From: Monoplex corrugatus
Taxonomy: Eukaryota > Mollusca > Gastropoda > Littorinimorpha > Ranellidae
DNA: 64,000 nt
Assembly (NCBI GenBank): GCA_030674185.1
Contig: JAPXFY010000031.1
Span: 41,748,532 to 41,812,531 of the forward strand
Direction of reading: 5' to 3'
Below the pieces are notes generated by a model, which worked only from the letters and a program-made list of their open reading frames with translations, had not been told where the DNA came from and ran no database searches. Made by a program: the position numbers and the translations under genes. Numbering within the stretch: the stretch's first letter is position 1; each line of letters opens with the position of its first letter. This document shows, in pieces, positions 46,377 through 57,065 of the stretch.

Positions 46377-46450
46377 TCCAAGAAGTCAAAGTCGATGGAC
46401 GAATACTTGGCTTGGATCAAAGCCCAAAGACCCCAGAAGAAGTGACCAGC
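46377..46450 (-). CDS. ETNK1: Ethanolamine kinase, HFFWGLWALIQ exon
   Basis: A 74-nt exon between a TTCTCTTCAG acceptor and a GTAAGT donor, phase 0 start, reading AGHFFWGLWALIQAKYSSID FDFL and ending with GA of a split codon. HFFWGLWALIQAKYS is the hallmark C-terminal segment of ethanolamine/choline kinases, forming part of the substrate pocket. Confidence 0.96.
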
Positions 46451-46544
46451 CTGAAGAGAAGGAAAGGAAATCAAAAATCTTTTGTTTTGTGTATTTTTGT
46501 TGGTGGTGGTTGATTTTTTGTTTATTTTGTTTTGTTTTGTTTTC

Positions 46545-46800
46545 CAAAACAAGTGTGACTGCCCGCATTCAAGCAAACAGGAACCAGAAAAAATATGAAA
46601 AATTATTCTTTTTCTCACACTGGACAGAGCAGCAGGGAAGTTTCAGTCTTTCTCTCCTAATTTGTGTATCTGGTGTTTGTTTGTTTGTGATCTTACGCTT
46701 GACAAAGGCCAGTCGGTCGAAAATTTGCACCTGTCTTGTCTTGTTGTATAAATATTGTAATTATTATTGTATTAAATATGCGTTCTTATTCTTTTTTCGT
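46545..46800 (-). repeat. Dispersed family D fragment
   Basis: GCATTCAAGCAAACAGGAAC, CAGGGAAGTTTCAGTC, GTATCTGGTGTTTG, CTTACGCTTGACAAAGGCCA, CGAAAATTTGCACCTGTC. Orientation changes inside, as in the copy at 1985. Confidence 0.7.
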
Positions 46801-46924
46801 GTTTTTGATTTGTTTAGTTTTTGTTTTTCTTATTATGGGTTAGCGCTCAATCATGGTAGGCATTGGTTACCCATAATGTCTCGTCTACCAATTAAGTTTA
46901 TCGTTATTTTTGTCGTTTTTTGTT

Positions 46925-47060
46925 TAAAGTCCAGCTGATTGCGTACAGCCGTATCAGGGCTATAACCATTTCAAAACAAATTTCTAGCACAGAATTTCCA
47001 GAAGGTGGGGATACCATTTATACTGAGAGATTCCCCGGCATCCCCACAGGACAGAACCTA
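46925..47060 (+). repeat. Dispersed family C, internally deleted
   Basis: GTTTAAAGTCCAGCTGATTG, GGGCTATAACCATTTCAAAA joined directly to AATTTCTAGCACAGAATTTC, CATTTATACTGAGAGA. About 400 bp of the family is missing between the two parts. Confidence 0.75.
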
Positions 47061-47294
47061 TCCACTGATGTCGATTTTGTTATCACTTGATTCAGGAATA
47101 ACCTGTCGGTAAATGTAATGTGTGGTATCCTGTGATATATGAATCAGTGGTTATCTGTACATGAAGACTGACAATTTAGCTTTTGAGTATATGTGCAGCG
47201 ACAGATGGATGTGCTGAGTCTTGTTCTTTAGATAATGAACTATGTGTGCATAATACTTGTATCTATAAATCAAACAAGAAAAGAGCGACCACGG

Positions 47295-48075
47295 GCATCA
47301 TCATTATGTGCCCTGCCGCATGCCGTTGGCGATCATGGCCCTCCATATGAATCCTTTGTCGCTGCAAGTACATCTTCCACCATCTCTATCCTCACCCACC
47401 CTGCAAGTCTGTCGAATACTTTCTCCCTGGGTCTACCTGGTGTTCTTTTACCGTTGGAAAATAAAGTATCATTGTCATTGTCATTGTCTCTTTCCCTCTA
47501 GTTTTCCTGTTGTAACCAGGAGCTCTAATTCCCCTTTCCTCATAAAATGGACTATAAATGTTGCTTGTCTTTTCCTAATCTTCTTTATCAATGATCTTCT
47601 TGTGTCTGCCTCCATCAAGACATCTTGTTTGTTTTCTTTCCTGTCCATGGAACTCTAAACGTTCTTCTTAGAAACCACATCTCGGCTGCCTCAATCTTGT
47701 TCTGGCTTTGCATGTTGACTGTCCACACCTCACAACTGTATAACAGTATCGTTTCTAAATATCATTCAAGAACTCTCTTCCTGACGTTAATTGATAGGCA
47801 TTTGTTGGTAAGAACGCTTTTCATCTCCTTGAATGCTGTTTTGGCTTGGCCGATTCTGCTGGCTATTTCTGATATGCATCTGCTGTCTGGTGAGATGACC
47901 GTTCCCAGATATTCAAATTTATCAACCTGTCTCAAAGTTGTGCCATTTGCTGTTATTTTGCATGACAGGATTTCATTTTTTTTTTATACTGATTACCAAA
48001 ACTTCAGTCTTCTTGCTATTTAGCTCCAACCCTTTGCTTTTGCTTTCTATTTCTATTATATTCACAAGGTTTAAC
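47295..48075 (-). mobile_element. RTE-like LINE 3' fragment, longest copy
   Basis: The - strand reads SKGLELNSKKTEVLVIS, DKFEYLGTVISPDSRCISEI, ASRIGQAKTAFKEMKSVLTN, KCLSINVRKRVLE, ILLYGCEVWTVNMQSQNKIE, AAEMWFLRRTFRVPW, then frameshifted remnants to a (TGA)-type tail. FEYLGTVIS marks the end of the reverse transcriptase domain. A 40-bp foreign piece interrupts it at 47450-47491. Confidence 0.88.
47450..47491 (+). mobile_element. Tiny retroposon tail inserted in LINE
   Basis: CCGTTGGAAAATAAAGTATC followed by ATTGTC three times. It is absent from the other copies of this LINE, where the surrounding CTGGTGTTC..CTTTCCCTCC is continuous. It looks like the 3' end of a CR1/L2-type element with its hexamer tail. 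Confidence 0.6.
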
Positions 48076-48169
48076 CACAGACATTAACGTATGAAATCTA
48101 CCAGTCAACATGAAGAAGTAGTTCAGTGCAATGAACTACTAACTGAGAGAGTAAGTAGGAGTCAAGGAT

Positions 48170-48500
48170 TCGGGCACCTGTCAGTACAAAAATAATGTTG
48201 AGGGATTTTGGGCCCTGACCCATTCCTACCTACAGCTGAGCATGCTCTGAGCTTACTGGGAACACTGGGACTACACAGTCAAGTCTCATCTATCCTGCAG
48301 ATCCATCATTCAGGCTGTTTTTCAAACTTACTAACACAGCCAGTGTTTGTATCTCACGGGCCTGGCTAATGTAAGACACGGAGTACTGTCACGCAGTCTC
48401 AATCCAAAATGGAACTCCTCTCATCATCACCATCATTCCTGTTCTCACTGTCAAGGTGTCCCACTCTCATCATCACATGCCTCCCCATCTTAAGACATCG
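48170..48500 (+). mobile_element. SINE family A, diverged copy
   Basis: AGTCAAGGATTCGGGCACC, CATTCCTACCTACAGCTGAG, ACTGGGACTACACAGTCAAG TCTCATC, CGGGCCTGGCTAATG, CGCAGTCTCAATCCAAAATG. Order matches the intact SINE at 19520. Confidence 0.78.
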
Positions 48501-48623
48501 CAAACACTTTGGATGTTGTTAAGGCTCAAGTAATCTGATAGCTAACTGCTGGGTGGCACCTGTACATGAAATAGTCTTACATCCATGCCAGAAACAACTC
48601 CAAAGGGTGCGAAACAAACTTAC

Positions 48624-48787
48624 GCAAGCACACTTGTTCGTCTGGACGTAAAGTCGTTCCACATCAATGTCTGTCACATCACCTGGGGACTTTCCCTCGG
48701 CAGTGAAGGAAAACTCCAGGTAGCGCCGTAACCACTTCAGCTGGTAGGCCTTGTCCGGGTAGAGGTCATAGTTCACTTCATCTATTC
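48624..48787 (-). CDS. ETNK1: Ethanolamine kinase, IDEVNYDLYPD exon
   Basis: A 164-nt exon from a TTCACAG acceptor to a GTAAGT donor. The first two bases complete a Gly codon. It then reads IDEVNYDLYPDKAYQLKWLR, RYLEFSFTAEGKSPGDVTDI, DVERLYVQTNKCAC. The family pattern is DY.LYPD...Q..WLR.YL followed by an acidic helix before HFFWGLW. The donor is phase 0. Confidence 0.96.
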
Positions 48788-49900
48788 CTGTGAATGAAGG
48801 AAGTCAAGTTTCTTTGATTTTCTGAAGGACAACAAAACAGCTGTGATGAAATATCCTAACCTTCATTGCAAATGACAAAAAAAGAAAAAGAAACAAACAA
48901 AACAATCAGACAGACAAGCTATTCTTCCAATGCCCCATTTCTTGCCAAAAAAAAAAATCACCACAGAAAATCCAGATTTTGTGCTCTTCAAGATCACTGT
49001 AAACTTGAATAAATATTAAATACAATTAAACCTGATACACAGCCAGAACAATTGTAGACTGTGACAACAGTGAAAACAGAACTTAAATACTATCAGAAAT
49101 TCTTGACAAAGTGCTGATCACACATCATCTGCAAAAAGTACCGATTTTAGTCAATAGTTTGTTCCATATGACCCTGAACTTGGCACAGCGACTGGTAAAG
49201 TTACGCATATGCAAAACATTTTACATCCTTGAAGCAATTTTGAAAAATCCATCCAAACAGATATTTCTCTAGGTGACATAAAATAATCTCCCTTTTTTTC
49301 TGGAAAAGTATATTGAAAAAATAACTCTCTAGCTGACATGAAACAATCTTCATTTTTTCTGAAAAAGTACATCGAAAAATAACAAAGAAACAACAAAATG
49401 CAAAAACAAACTACAAAACTACAACAACAAACAGCATTTACAAGGGTGACACTTTGAAAATCTGAAAAAAACTGAAAATCAGACTGGGGTCCAGGGGCCG
49501 CCTTTGATATGTACACTTTACATCTGAAAAAAGTCACTTTACCACTCAAAGGGAAACTGTACAAACTATTTTCACAACGGAATTTCCGTCTGGGGCCTTG
49601 CTGAGAAAATGGATTTCCGTCACCCAGACGGAAGAGTGGCACCCATGCATTTAACATCCTGGGATCATAGTTGCGCATTTACTTCAGATTTGTAAAAGAA
49701 GAAATCATCAGACAAGTAATAATCTGAAACTTTAGCTAAAGCAAAGGAAAGGACATCCTACATTTTGAACAACCATAATGGGGCAATGGAACAGATTTCC
49801 AACTTTTTTCACACTCACACTTGTGTCCCCCTCCTGTCCTTCATTGCCTTACTTTCCCTGACCACAAAGAGGACCATAACCAAATACAGCTGGGTACTTA
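48788..49900 (-). other. Ethanolamine kinase intron with unclassified element remnant
   Basis: 49440-49650 contains AGACTGGGGTCCAGGGGCCG CC and TTTCCGTCTGGGGCCTTGCT. GGGGTCCAGGGGC also occurs in the transposon at 53540-54557, so a related remnant is possible. A short TCTCTAGGTGACATAAAATA/TCTCTAGCTGACATGAAACA duplication lies at 49265-49350. Nothing coding recognised. Confidence 0.5.
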
Positions 49901-49904
49901 CGCC

Positions 49905-50545
49905 AAAATGATTGCCAGCATTCAAGCAAAAAGGAACAACAAATACATAAAAACAGAATAAGAACATGAATTTAACCTGTCACCGTGGTGTAGTGGTTAG
50001 CGCAATGGACTACCGACTGGAAGGTTGTGGGTTCAAATCCCCATAGTCCCTTCAAAAATCATTGCGAGATTTTTCGGTTCTAACCTGCTCCTACCCAGAA
50101 TTGGGCGTGCTATGGGCTCACTGGGAAGACTGGGGCCACACGTGTGTAGTTGAGTCTCATCCACTTCACAGATGTGTCAATGAGGATATTGCTCAAATCT
50201 TTTGACCAGCATCGCAGGTGTCTACCTCTCGGGCCTGGTTGACGCCAGGATATATTCTGATAATAAGTGTACAGTACAGCCCCGCCACGTAGTCTCAATC
50301 CTAGATGGAACTCCATAGCATCATGATTATCATCCCCATCGACATCATCATTATCGCATTGTAAAAACTGTTCCAGCTTCTGTGGCCATTACGGTAGTGT
50401 AGAAAATGGGACCCAAAAAAGTGAGCACAAAGGTAACTCCCTGCATGCAATGATCCTAAAAAAATATATGAAAAAAAAAGAAATTAATATCATACAAAAC
50501 AAACAATACAGGCACAAATTTTCATCTTACTGGCCTTTGTCAAGC
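49905..50545. repeat. Dispersed family D, split by a SINE
   Basis: Left part AATGATTGCCAGCATTCAAG, CAAAAAGGAACAAC, AGAATAAGAACATGAATTTA. Right part AATACAGGCACAAATTTTCA, CTTACTGGCCTTTGTCAAGC. The SINE at 49977-50475 sits between them at the AT-rich point where other copies read continuously. Confidence 0.8.
49977..50475 (+). mobile_element. SINE family A, near full length
   Basis: CTGTCACCGTGGTGTAGTGG TTAGCGCAATGG, B box GGGTTCAAATCCCC, TTGGGCGTGCTATGGGCTCA, GACCAGCATCGCAGGTGTCT, GCCTGGTTGACGCCAGGATA, TTCTGTGGCCATTACGGTAG, GTGAGCACAAAGGTAACTCC. The head resembles a tRNA, but lacks a matching acceptor stem. Confidence 0.9.
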
Positions 50546-50559
50546 TTCTTTTACTTTTA

Positions 50560-50705
50560 TTGTTGTTTAAAGCCCATCCGACTGCGCAGTCATATCAGGG
50601 CTATAACCACTTCAAAACACAAAACTTCAACAGGAAAAAAAAAAGAAAAGAAAATTAAGTACACATATCAATGCATTCGCACACATGATCTAGGGACATG
50701 CCCTC
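50560..50705 (+). repeat. Dispersed family C, truncated
   Basis: TTGTTTAAAGCCCATCCGAC, ATCAGGGCTATAACCACTTC, GTACACATATCAATGCATTC, CACATGATCTAGGGACATGC, then unrelated sequence including a duplicated TTTTCACCTTTTTTTCTTTA (50737-50760, 50890-50913). Confidence 0.75.
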
Positions 50706-50987
50706 TCCCCTACAACCTCAGGATTATAGGACTATTTTCACCTTTTTTTCTTTAACCTTTTATTTTGCTTCCTTCAACAGCAGAAGGGCATCCAGGAGTC
50801 ATGACCTGGATGTGGCCCGGCCCTCCGAGAGTGTAAGGAGTTCAGGGCCAAAACACTTGTCTGAAGACCTTCTTTGTCTAGCTCTCCCTATTTTCACCTT
50901 TTTTTCTTTAACCTTTTATTTTGCTTCCTTTTTTTTTAACAAACACAAAACATCTTTGTATTACTGTTCCTTAACACAAGCTCTCAC

Positions 50988-51071
50988 CTGCATATTCACA
51001 GAAATGATTTCCTATGTCATAGGCTTCGTAATTGAGGAATGCGTACTCGTAGTCAATGAAATGGACAGTCC
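50988..51071 (-). CDS. ETNK1: Ethanolamine kinase, FIDYEY exon
   Basis: An 84-nt exon from a TTTTTCAG acceptor to a GTGAGA donor. It reads TVHFIDYEYAFLNYEAYDIG NHFCEYAG with split Gly codons at both ends. FIDYEY carries the second catalytic, magnesium-coordinating aspartate of the choline/ethanolamine kinase fold, and YDIGNHFCEY is the conserved choline-kinase signature region that follows. Confidence 0.97.
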
Positions 51072-51254
51072 CTGAAAAAGATGTCAAGTGCATTTGAATT
51101 TCAAGAAGTGCAAAAACGTACGTGTAGCAACCTAACGACAACCCAAACACAACAAACTGAATATTCCAAAAGCATGAAAGCAAAGTAGCTGGGACGTTGA
51201 GCCTCCAATCTGAAGGTGTGAGTTCGATCCTACCTGGGTAGAGCCTTACTGTTA

Positions 51255-51960
51255 CTATTATTGTTGTCTAAAGCCCAGCTGACTGAATAGAGCCATATCA
51301 AGACTATAACCATTTGAAAACACGTACAAAAACCTTCAACAAGAAAAAAAAAAGAAAATTAAGTACACATATCAATGCATTCGTGCACATAATCGAAGGA
51401 CATTGAACTCTGTTCAATTGATCGCACAGGGGATTTAAAAAACACTCCCAAATACAAATTTAAACATACCTACAGGCATCAAAACATGTATAAAAACAGG
51501 CATAATTACTTAAAACTGCTTCCACATATCTCATTTCCCTAGAGCCAAAAATGGATTTAATACATGTACCCAATTATCAATCCCAAGAAAAAGTACCTAA
51601 GACTTTATCGAACACATACAGGTGAATAGACCAGCAAGGCAGAAAATGATAGGAAGAAATGACAGAAAGCAAAGGAAGAAGGGACCACAAGGCAGAAAAT
51701 GATAGGAAGAAATGACAGAAAGCAAAGGAAGAAGGCAGAAACAAAGAGAGTGACAGAAAAGAGGACATTTCTAGCACAGAATTTCCAGGTGGGGATACTA
51801 TTTATACTGAAAATGTACCCGAAATCCCCACAGGGGATGGGTGGGGGAATAGGGGGGTTGAGCGTGGTGGGTAAAGGATGGAGATTGTTCTCAACAGCCT
51901 AAACCCCATTTGTGTGTGTGTGTGCAAACAGAACATCAAATGCAAATATTAAAAATCCTG
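51255..51960 (+). repeat. Dispersed family C, near complete
   Basis: GTCTAAAGCCCAGCTGACTG, AAGACTATAACCATTTGAAA, AATGCATTCGTGCACATAAT, CATATCTCATTTCCCTAGAG CC, CCAATTATCAATCCCAAG, GAATAGACCAGCAAGGCAGA (with one local duplication), ATTTATACTGAAAATGTACC. Ends AGAACATCAAATGCAAATAT T. Confidence 0.85.
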
Positions 51961-52119
51961 TCAGCAACATGTCAGTGTTAATTGCCTAACAGAAATATGA
52001 CTATACAAGCACACACAGCCATGAAGACAGACTGTGTAGACCATACAGTGATATAATAAAATGCCTGCATGTTATGCACAGACATGCATCCAAGTAAACA
52101 ATATTTAGAATAAAACAAT

Positions 52120-52319
52120 TTTTAAAACACACACACACATACACACACATACACACACACAAACACATACACACACACACACACAAACACACACACATGC
52201 ACAAATACACACACATACACACACACACACACACACAAACACATACACACACATACACACACACACACAAACACACACGCACACACAAACACACACACAC
52301 ACACACAGACACACACAGA

Positions 52320-52352
<33 letters not shown>

Positions 52353-52361
52353 ACACACTCA

Positions 52362-52428
<67 letters not shown>

Positions 52429-52462
52429 TCACACACACACTCACTCACGCACGCACACACAC

Positions 52463-52505
<43 letters not shown>

Positions 52506-52533
52506 AACACACACACACACACGCATACACACA

Positions 52534-52608
<75 letters not shown>

Positions 52609-52612
52609 CACA
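52120..52612. repeat. CA microsatellite
   Basis: (CA)n with ACATAC, ACAAAC, ACACTC and CGCA interruptions over about 490 bp, within the large kinase intron. Confidence 0.97.
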
Positions 52613-52791
52613 CATCCTTGCACTGGTGAAACAAAACGACCAAAATTTTTCATCCATCGTTAGCTCCAAACTACGACAGAAGACTGACCCAGTGCATATC
52701 AACAGCCACTTCTCTATGCATACGGTCAGTGCAACAACACTGCGATAACATCAGGTATGAATAACATTAAGAATATCTTTATCAACCAGTG

Positions 52792-52794
<3 letters not shown>

Positions 52795-52862
<68 letters not shown>

Positions 52863-52878
52863 AGTGTGTGTGTGAGTG

Positions 52879-52918
<40 letters not shown>

Positions 52919-52935
52919 TGTGTGTGTGTGTGTAG
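52795..52935. repeat. TG / CGTG microsatellite
   Basis: (TG)n followed by GAGTGTG and (CGTG)n at 52880-52920. With the CA array 180 bp before it, it makes an inverted pair able to fold back. Confidence 0.95.
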
Positions 52936-53539
52936 CATAATGCTCTCAATCAGACATTGAAATAATTTCTTAATTAAATTGAAAAAAAAAAAAGCCAATT
53001 AATTCACAGACGCAAGGAGTGACAACGAAAGACAATAATTCCTGCTGCTGGCAGGACACACTTTCTTTGCTTTAAAAGAAAAAGGATCTGTTAAAAAACA
53101 CACCAAGCACATTTTCTTGATGCATGTATGCATAGTGCATGACCCACACAGTGCAGGAAATATATCGCAGCATAGTCTGCGTACTGACTGGTTGCCATTT
53201 TGTTGTGGTCGGGGAGTTTCAGCGTCTCAGTGACCACTGCAGCTTTGTCAGATTGGGCCTCCAATGTTGGACAGACGAAGAGTGACACCTGGTCTTCCAG
53301 GACGGGGTTAGGGCATGGGGTTACCACCCCTCATTGCATAAAAAAATTGCTTTGCTACAAAAAATTTCAACAGAAGAAAATACAGAAACCATCCTAGAAA
53401 AGGAAGGGCCTTTGTCTGCTCGGAGGCTTACGATGTCGATGACGACGACAGTCTGCGTACTCCATCTTTGGTGCGTATGCATGTCATGTATCTTTACGTT
53501 TCGATAAGCCACCAAAAGCTGACAGGGCTTACAAGAAAA

Positions 53540-54557
53540 CATAGCTGCCAACTTTCCTGAAAAAAAATTCCTGACAAGAGGCGGGGGTCCGGGGGCCGCG
53601 GAAGGCCCCCGGTGGGGTCCAGGGGCAACACCCCCAGAAGCTGAAGATTTTCTATCAAATGAAGATGCTAAACTGGTATTTCCATGCATTTCAAACTGAA
53701 AAATGTAACAAAGCATGTATTGTAAGCTTTCCTTCAAATTCTGCTAGTCTAAATCTCTTGTGTAAAAGGTTCAGATATTTTTTTTATTCAAGAAGTTTTC
53801 ACTCTAAACTCCCAAGTCCCCCTCACCTCTTCAAGTTTAGATCTACTTGGAATGGGAAGAACTGCAGGCTTCGTCTTGTTCCATGTCTTTGTCTCCCTTC
53901 TCTTTCTCCTTGCCTTTAAGCGCTGTCACAGTAGCAGACTTGGCCTTTCTCAAGAAGTCAGGAGAGAAAACTTGCTTGTAGCAAGGTCCAATCATATTGG
54001 CTTTGGCAACCATCATTGCACTGAGCGTGGATGATTGCAATGATCCTCTGAAGTCCGTCTTGTTTTTTCGGACTTGGCTGAACAAACGCTGTACTCTGCC
54101 GATAGTTTCGGTGCTTCACTGAGGAGGCATGCAGGTCGATGTCTTTCTTGCCACCATGACCGATGTTTATGTCGCATCAGCACGATTTACAGAAAGCAAA
54201 GGTGTCTCCTTTGTCCGAGGCTGTGATGAAGTCGTACGTTTCCGCATAATGTTTCGAAAACTTCACTTTTGCTTTCGCTTTTACAGCTTTCGCGTCTGTC
54301 TTCTTCGAAGCCATTGTGCAAGAAAGCTGGCACGCAGGAGCTGTTTACATGGCCCTCTGCGCACGCGCATGTGTGACGGAAGTTTCGCTTTCACGCAGCT
54401 GTCTTTTTACCGCGTTCTGACGAAAACAGAGCTAACCGGATAAAATATCAAAATCGAAAATTTAAAATTCGGGAATTTTCATCGATTTACCGGATTTTCC
54501 GGGCAGCTCACACATTTCGGGACATTCCCGAAAAATTCGGGAGGGTTGGCAGCTATG
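53540..54557 (-). mobile_element. DNA transposon remnant with TIRs and zinc-finger ORF
   Basis: Terminal inverted repeats CATAGCTGCCAACTTTCCTG (left) and, as reverse complement of the right end, CATAGCTGCCAACCCTCCCG (17 of 20 identical). Flanked by AGAAAA at 53534-53539 and 54558-54563. On the - strand from ATG at 54314: MASKKTDAKAVKAKAKVKFS, HYAETYDFITASDKGDTFAF CKSC, a TGA at 54177-54179, then CDINIGHGGKKDIDLHASSV KHR, a BED/TTF-like C2-H2 finger. A second frame downstream (54085-53843) also looks derived from this protein. It is non-functional, and the superfamily is uncertain (hAT-like suspected). It contains a GC block at 53576-53632. Confidence 0.82.
54312..54314 (-). pseudogene. Start of broken transposon zinc-finger ORF
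   Basis: Marks the ATG of the 45-codon frame, ending at TGA 54177-54179, inside the DNA transposon at 53540-54557. The following in-frame sequence restores the finger's two histidines, so the TGA is probably a point mutation of a sense codon in an old coding copy. Confidence 0.6.
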
Positions 54558-54589
54558 AGAAAATGTGTATCTGACATTCTGCATGCATT

Positions 54590-54960
54590 TACACAACACG
54601 TTTTTTTTTAATGCAATAACAAGTCTGCACATATTTTCACCTAGGAGATCAAGGGAATCTCCACATCAAGGTAAACTCCACACTTTAACCCTTTGACTAC
54701 CGCACCTTGTCCACCAACCGCAAAAAAAATTAATTCTTTGAGACTCTCACCTTATTCACTTGCTTCCTGCAGGTAGCTGGTGAATAGGGTGAGAGATTCA
54801 AAGGGCTAAGTGTTTGCTTTGCTAGCATAGTTGATACTGCAGAATACTGGTGGACAGGGTGCGGGAGTCAAAGGGTTAACCACCAAACTACCTAGATGTG
54901 ATCAAACTTGAGACCCTCTGAGTGGCAGCACAACGCCCTGGCCACTTGATGATCATGCCC
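54590..54960 (-). mobile_element. SINE-like retroposon, split by TTAA palindrome
   Basis: AAGTCTGCACATATTTTCAC CTAGGAGATCAAGGGAATCT CCACATC on one side and CCACCAAACTACCTAGATGT, TTGAGACCCTCTGAGTGGCA, ACGCCCTGGCCACTTGATG on the other. The pattern resembles a widespread molluscan SINE read on its complementary strand (from memory). The palindromic element sits at TTTAACC. Confidence 0.6.
54685..54879. mobile_element. TTAA palindromic element inside SINE-like sequence
   Basis: TTAA at 54685-54688 and 54876-54879. CCCTTTGACTACCGCACCTT, inner TTTGAGACTCTCACCTTATT, centre CTTGCTTCCTGCAGGTAGCT, inner right AGAGATTCAAAGGGCTAAGT, outer right TACTGGTGGACAGGGTGCGG GAGTCAAAGGGTTAA. Confidence 0.92.
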
Positions 54961-55417
54961 TGGAAAGTTTTAAGTAACACAGAGACAGGTGAAATGCCTA
55001 CATGGCAAACACACAGGCACACCTGTTCATTTCTCCCCTCAATTCATGTGCCACTTGACAGCAGAACATGCACAGACAGAATAAATGACAGGGCCGCAAT
55101 ATGTGCGATTTATTACCTGAATATGTGGACAGAAATCCTTCATTAATTCATATCAAATTCTGCTGTTACAGCTGTCAGCCAAATAAAAAAAAAACCACAA
55201 TCATTATCATTTACACCTTCATTGGAAAACAATGTTCAGGCTCAGATCTATGGGACAGCTGTTTTATTCACAGCCTGGTTAACCTTAACACAACCAATAA
55301 GTCTGTATAAAAGTGTACATTATGTAGCTATGAGCTGTACTGGATGAATAAATCTGTAATAATTATTTTTTTTGTAATTAAGAAAACAAAAATCAAACAT
55401 AAAATAAACATCACACT

Positions 55418-55418
55418 A

Positions 55419-55500
<82 letters not shown>

Positions 55501-55564
55501 GCATGCATGCGCACGCACACACACACACATACACACGCACACACACACATACACACACACAAAC

Positions 55565-55595
<31 letters not shown>

Positions 55596-55835
55596 TACAC
55601 ACACACACACACACACGTACAAACACACAAACACACACAAACATACACAAACACACACACACATACACACACAGACACACACGTACAAACACACACACAC
55701 GTACAAACACACAAACACACACAGACATACACAAACACACACACACATACACATGCACACACATACACACACACAAACATACACACACACACAAACACAC
55801 ACACACAAACACATACGCACACACACATACACCCT
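55418..55835. repeat. CA microsatellite with ACAAAC/ACGTAC variants
   Basis: Over 400 bp of CA-type repeat. Long Cys/Val and Thr/His frames are artefacts. Confidence 0.97.
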
Positions 55836-56059
55836 CCCACCCACCTATATACACTCATGCAGGCTGGATGGCTCACGTGATAAGAGTTGTGGACCTGACA
55901 TTTCATGTCTCAGGTTCAATCCCAGCCCACAACATAAACTTTGGCCTGTTCATTACCTACCTTCGCGCTTCTAGCCATAGACTCGAGGTCTGATATCTTG
56001 AGTTCAGTCCCACCCACAACATTAAAAACTGACCTGTTCGTTGCCCATCTTAATGTTTC

Positions 56060-56345
56060 CATCGTTCTGGTGGAGTCAGCTTAGCGTTTGATAGGTCCCT
56101 TTCCCTGTTTCGAGACCTTGCCAGTGCATAGGGTTTTGTGCAGGCTCAGAAAAACTGTCAGATAATTGCTGGCGGATTTGGGTGGAGCGCATATGGAGCT
56201 GCCCAAGTATGGTGAATTCCTCTTGAAATAACTCCATGGAGCTGCCCAAGTATGGTGAATTCCTCTTGAAATAACTCCAATAACGCCTATCACTCAGGTG
56301 GTGTCAGCTTTGTCTTTCACAGATCCCATCCCTACTTCCAATGTT
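56060..56345 (-). repeat. Dispersed family E, inverted, with 43-bp duplication
   Basis: GGTCCCTTTCCCTGTTTCGA, CATAGGGTTTTGTGCAGGCT, ATAATTGCTGGCGGATTTGG, TGGAGCGCATATGGAGCTGC. The block ATGGAGCTGCCCAAGTATGG TGAATTCCTCTTGAAATAAC TCC occurs twice (56190-56280). A weaker second copy runs to 56450. Confidence 0.75.
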
Positions 56346-56567
56346 AAAACCCTGCCAGCACAAAGCATACAGATTACTATGGCAGATTTACGTGGAGTGC
56401 ATGTGGAGTTATCTGAGTGTGGTAAATCTGTCTTGAATAAAAACTCCAAACTCTAGACTTCTTTCCTCTCCTTCTCCTTACATAGGCCAGAGCTCCAGTG
56501 AGCACTCCCTATCTACATACATAAATTCATACGAACCTACCTAACTAACAGAGGGGTCACATTATAT

Positions 56568-56794
56568 ATAACCATTCTTTTTTTTTCTTTTTTTTTTTAA
56601 CAGGAAAGCTGAAGGGAAAGAGAGCACCAGGTAAACCCAGGGAGAAAATATTGGACGGACTTACAGAGTGGCTGAGGACAGAGAGGGTGGAAGAGGTGCA
56701 TGTGGCAACAAGGGATAGAAACAAATGGAAGGCCATGATCGCCAACGCCATGTGGCAAGGCACTTGATGATGATGATGATGATAACCATTCTTT
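56568..56794 (+). mobile_element. RTE-like LINE 3' fragment with 13-bp TSD
   Basis: ATAACCATTCTTT at 56568-56580 and 56782-56794. Between them lie a T-rich stretch (56581-56598) and the end of the LINE protein: GKLKGKRAPGKPREKILDGL, TEWLRTERVEEV, RDRNKWKAMIANAMWQGT, TGA and a (TGA)n tail. This is an extreme 5' truncation. Confidence 0.9.
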
Positions 56795-56943
56795 ATCCTT
56801 TATAAAGGCAGTTATATTCTGACTTCATAGAGCTAAGGACAGCACTTTGAAGAAATGCAGGTGAATGATCAGGAAGGCAGAAATAAGAAAAGAGTCTTGT
56901 GTGGTAAAGAGAGCGTGACAGGAAAGAGGAACCCTTAACTCTT

Positions 56944-57065
56944 CGGAGACGTAACAGCGGATATTCCGCTGCAGCTGGCCAAACCATTAGAGACGTAACA
57001 GCGGACATTCCGCTGCAGCTGGCCAAACCATTAGAGACGTGATAGCGGATATTCCGCTGCGGTTT
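56944..57065. repeat. 44-bp repeat with AGCGGATATTCCGCT palindrome
   Basis: GAGACGTAACAGCGGATATT CCGCTGCAGCTGGCCAAACC ATTA occurs twice in full and a third time in part. The core AGCGGA.ATTCCGCT is self-complementary. Confidence 0.92.
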
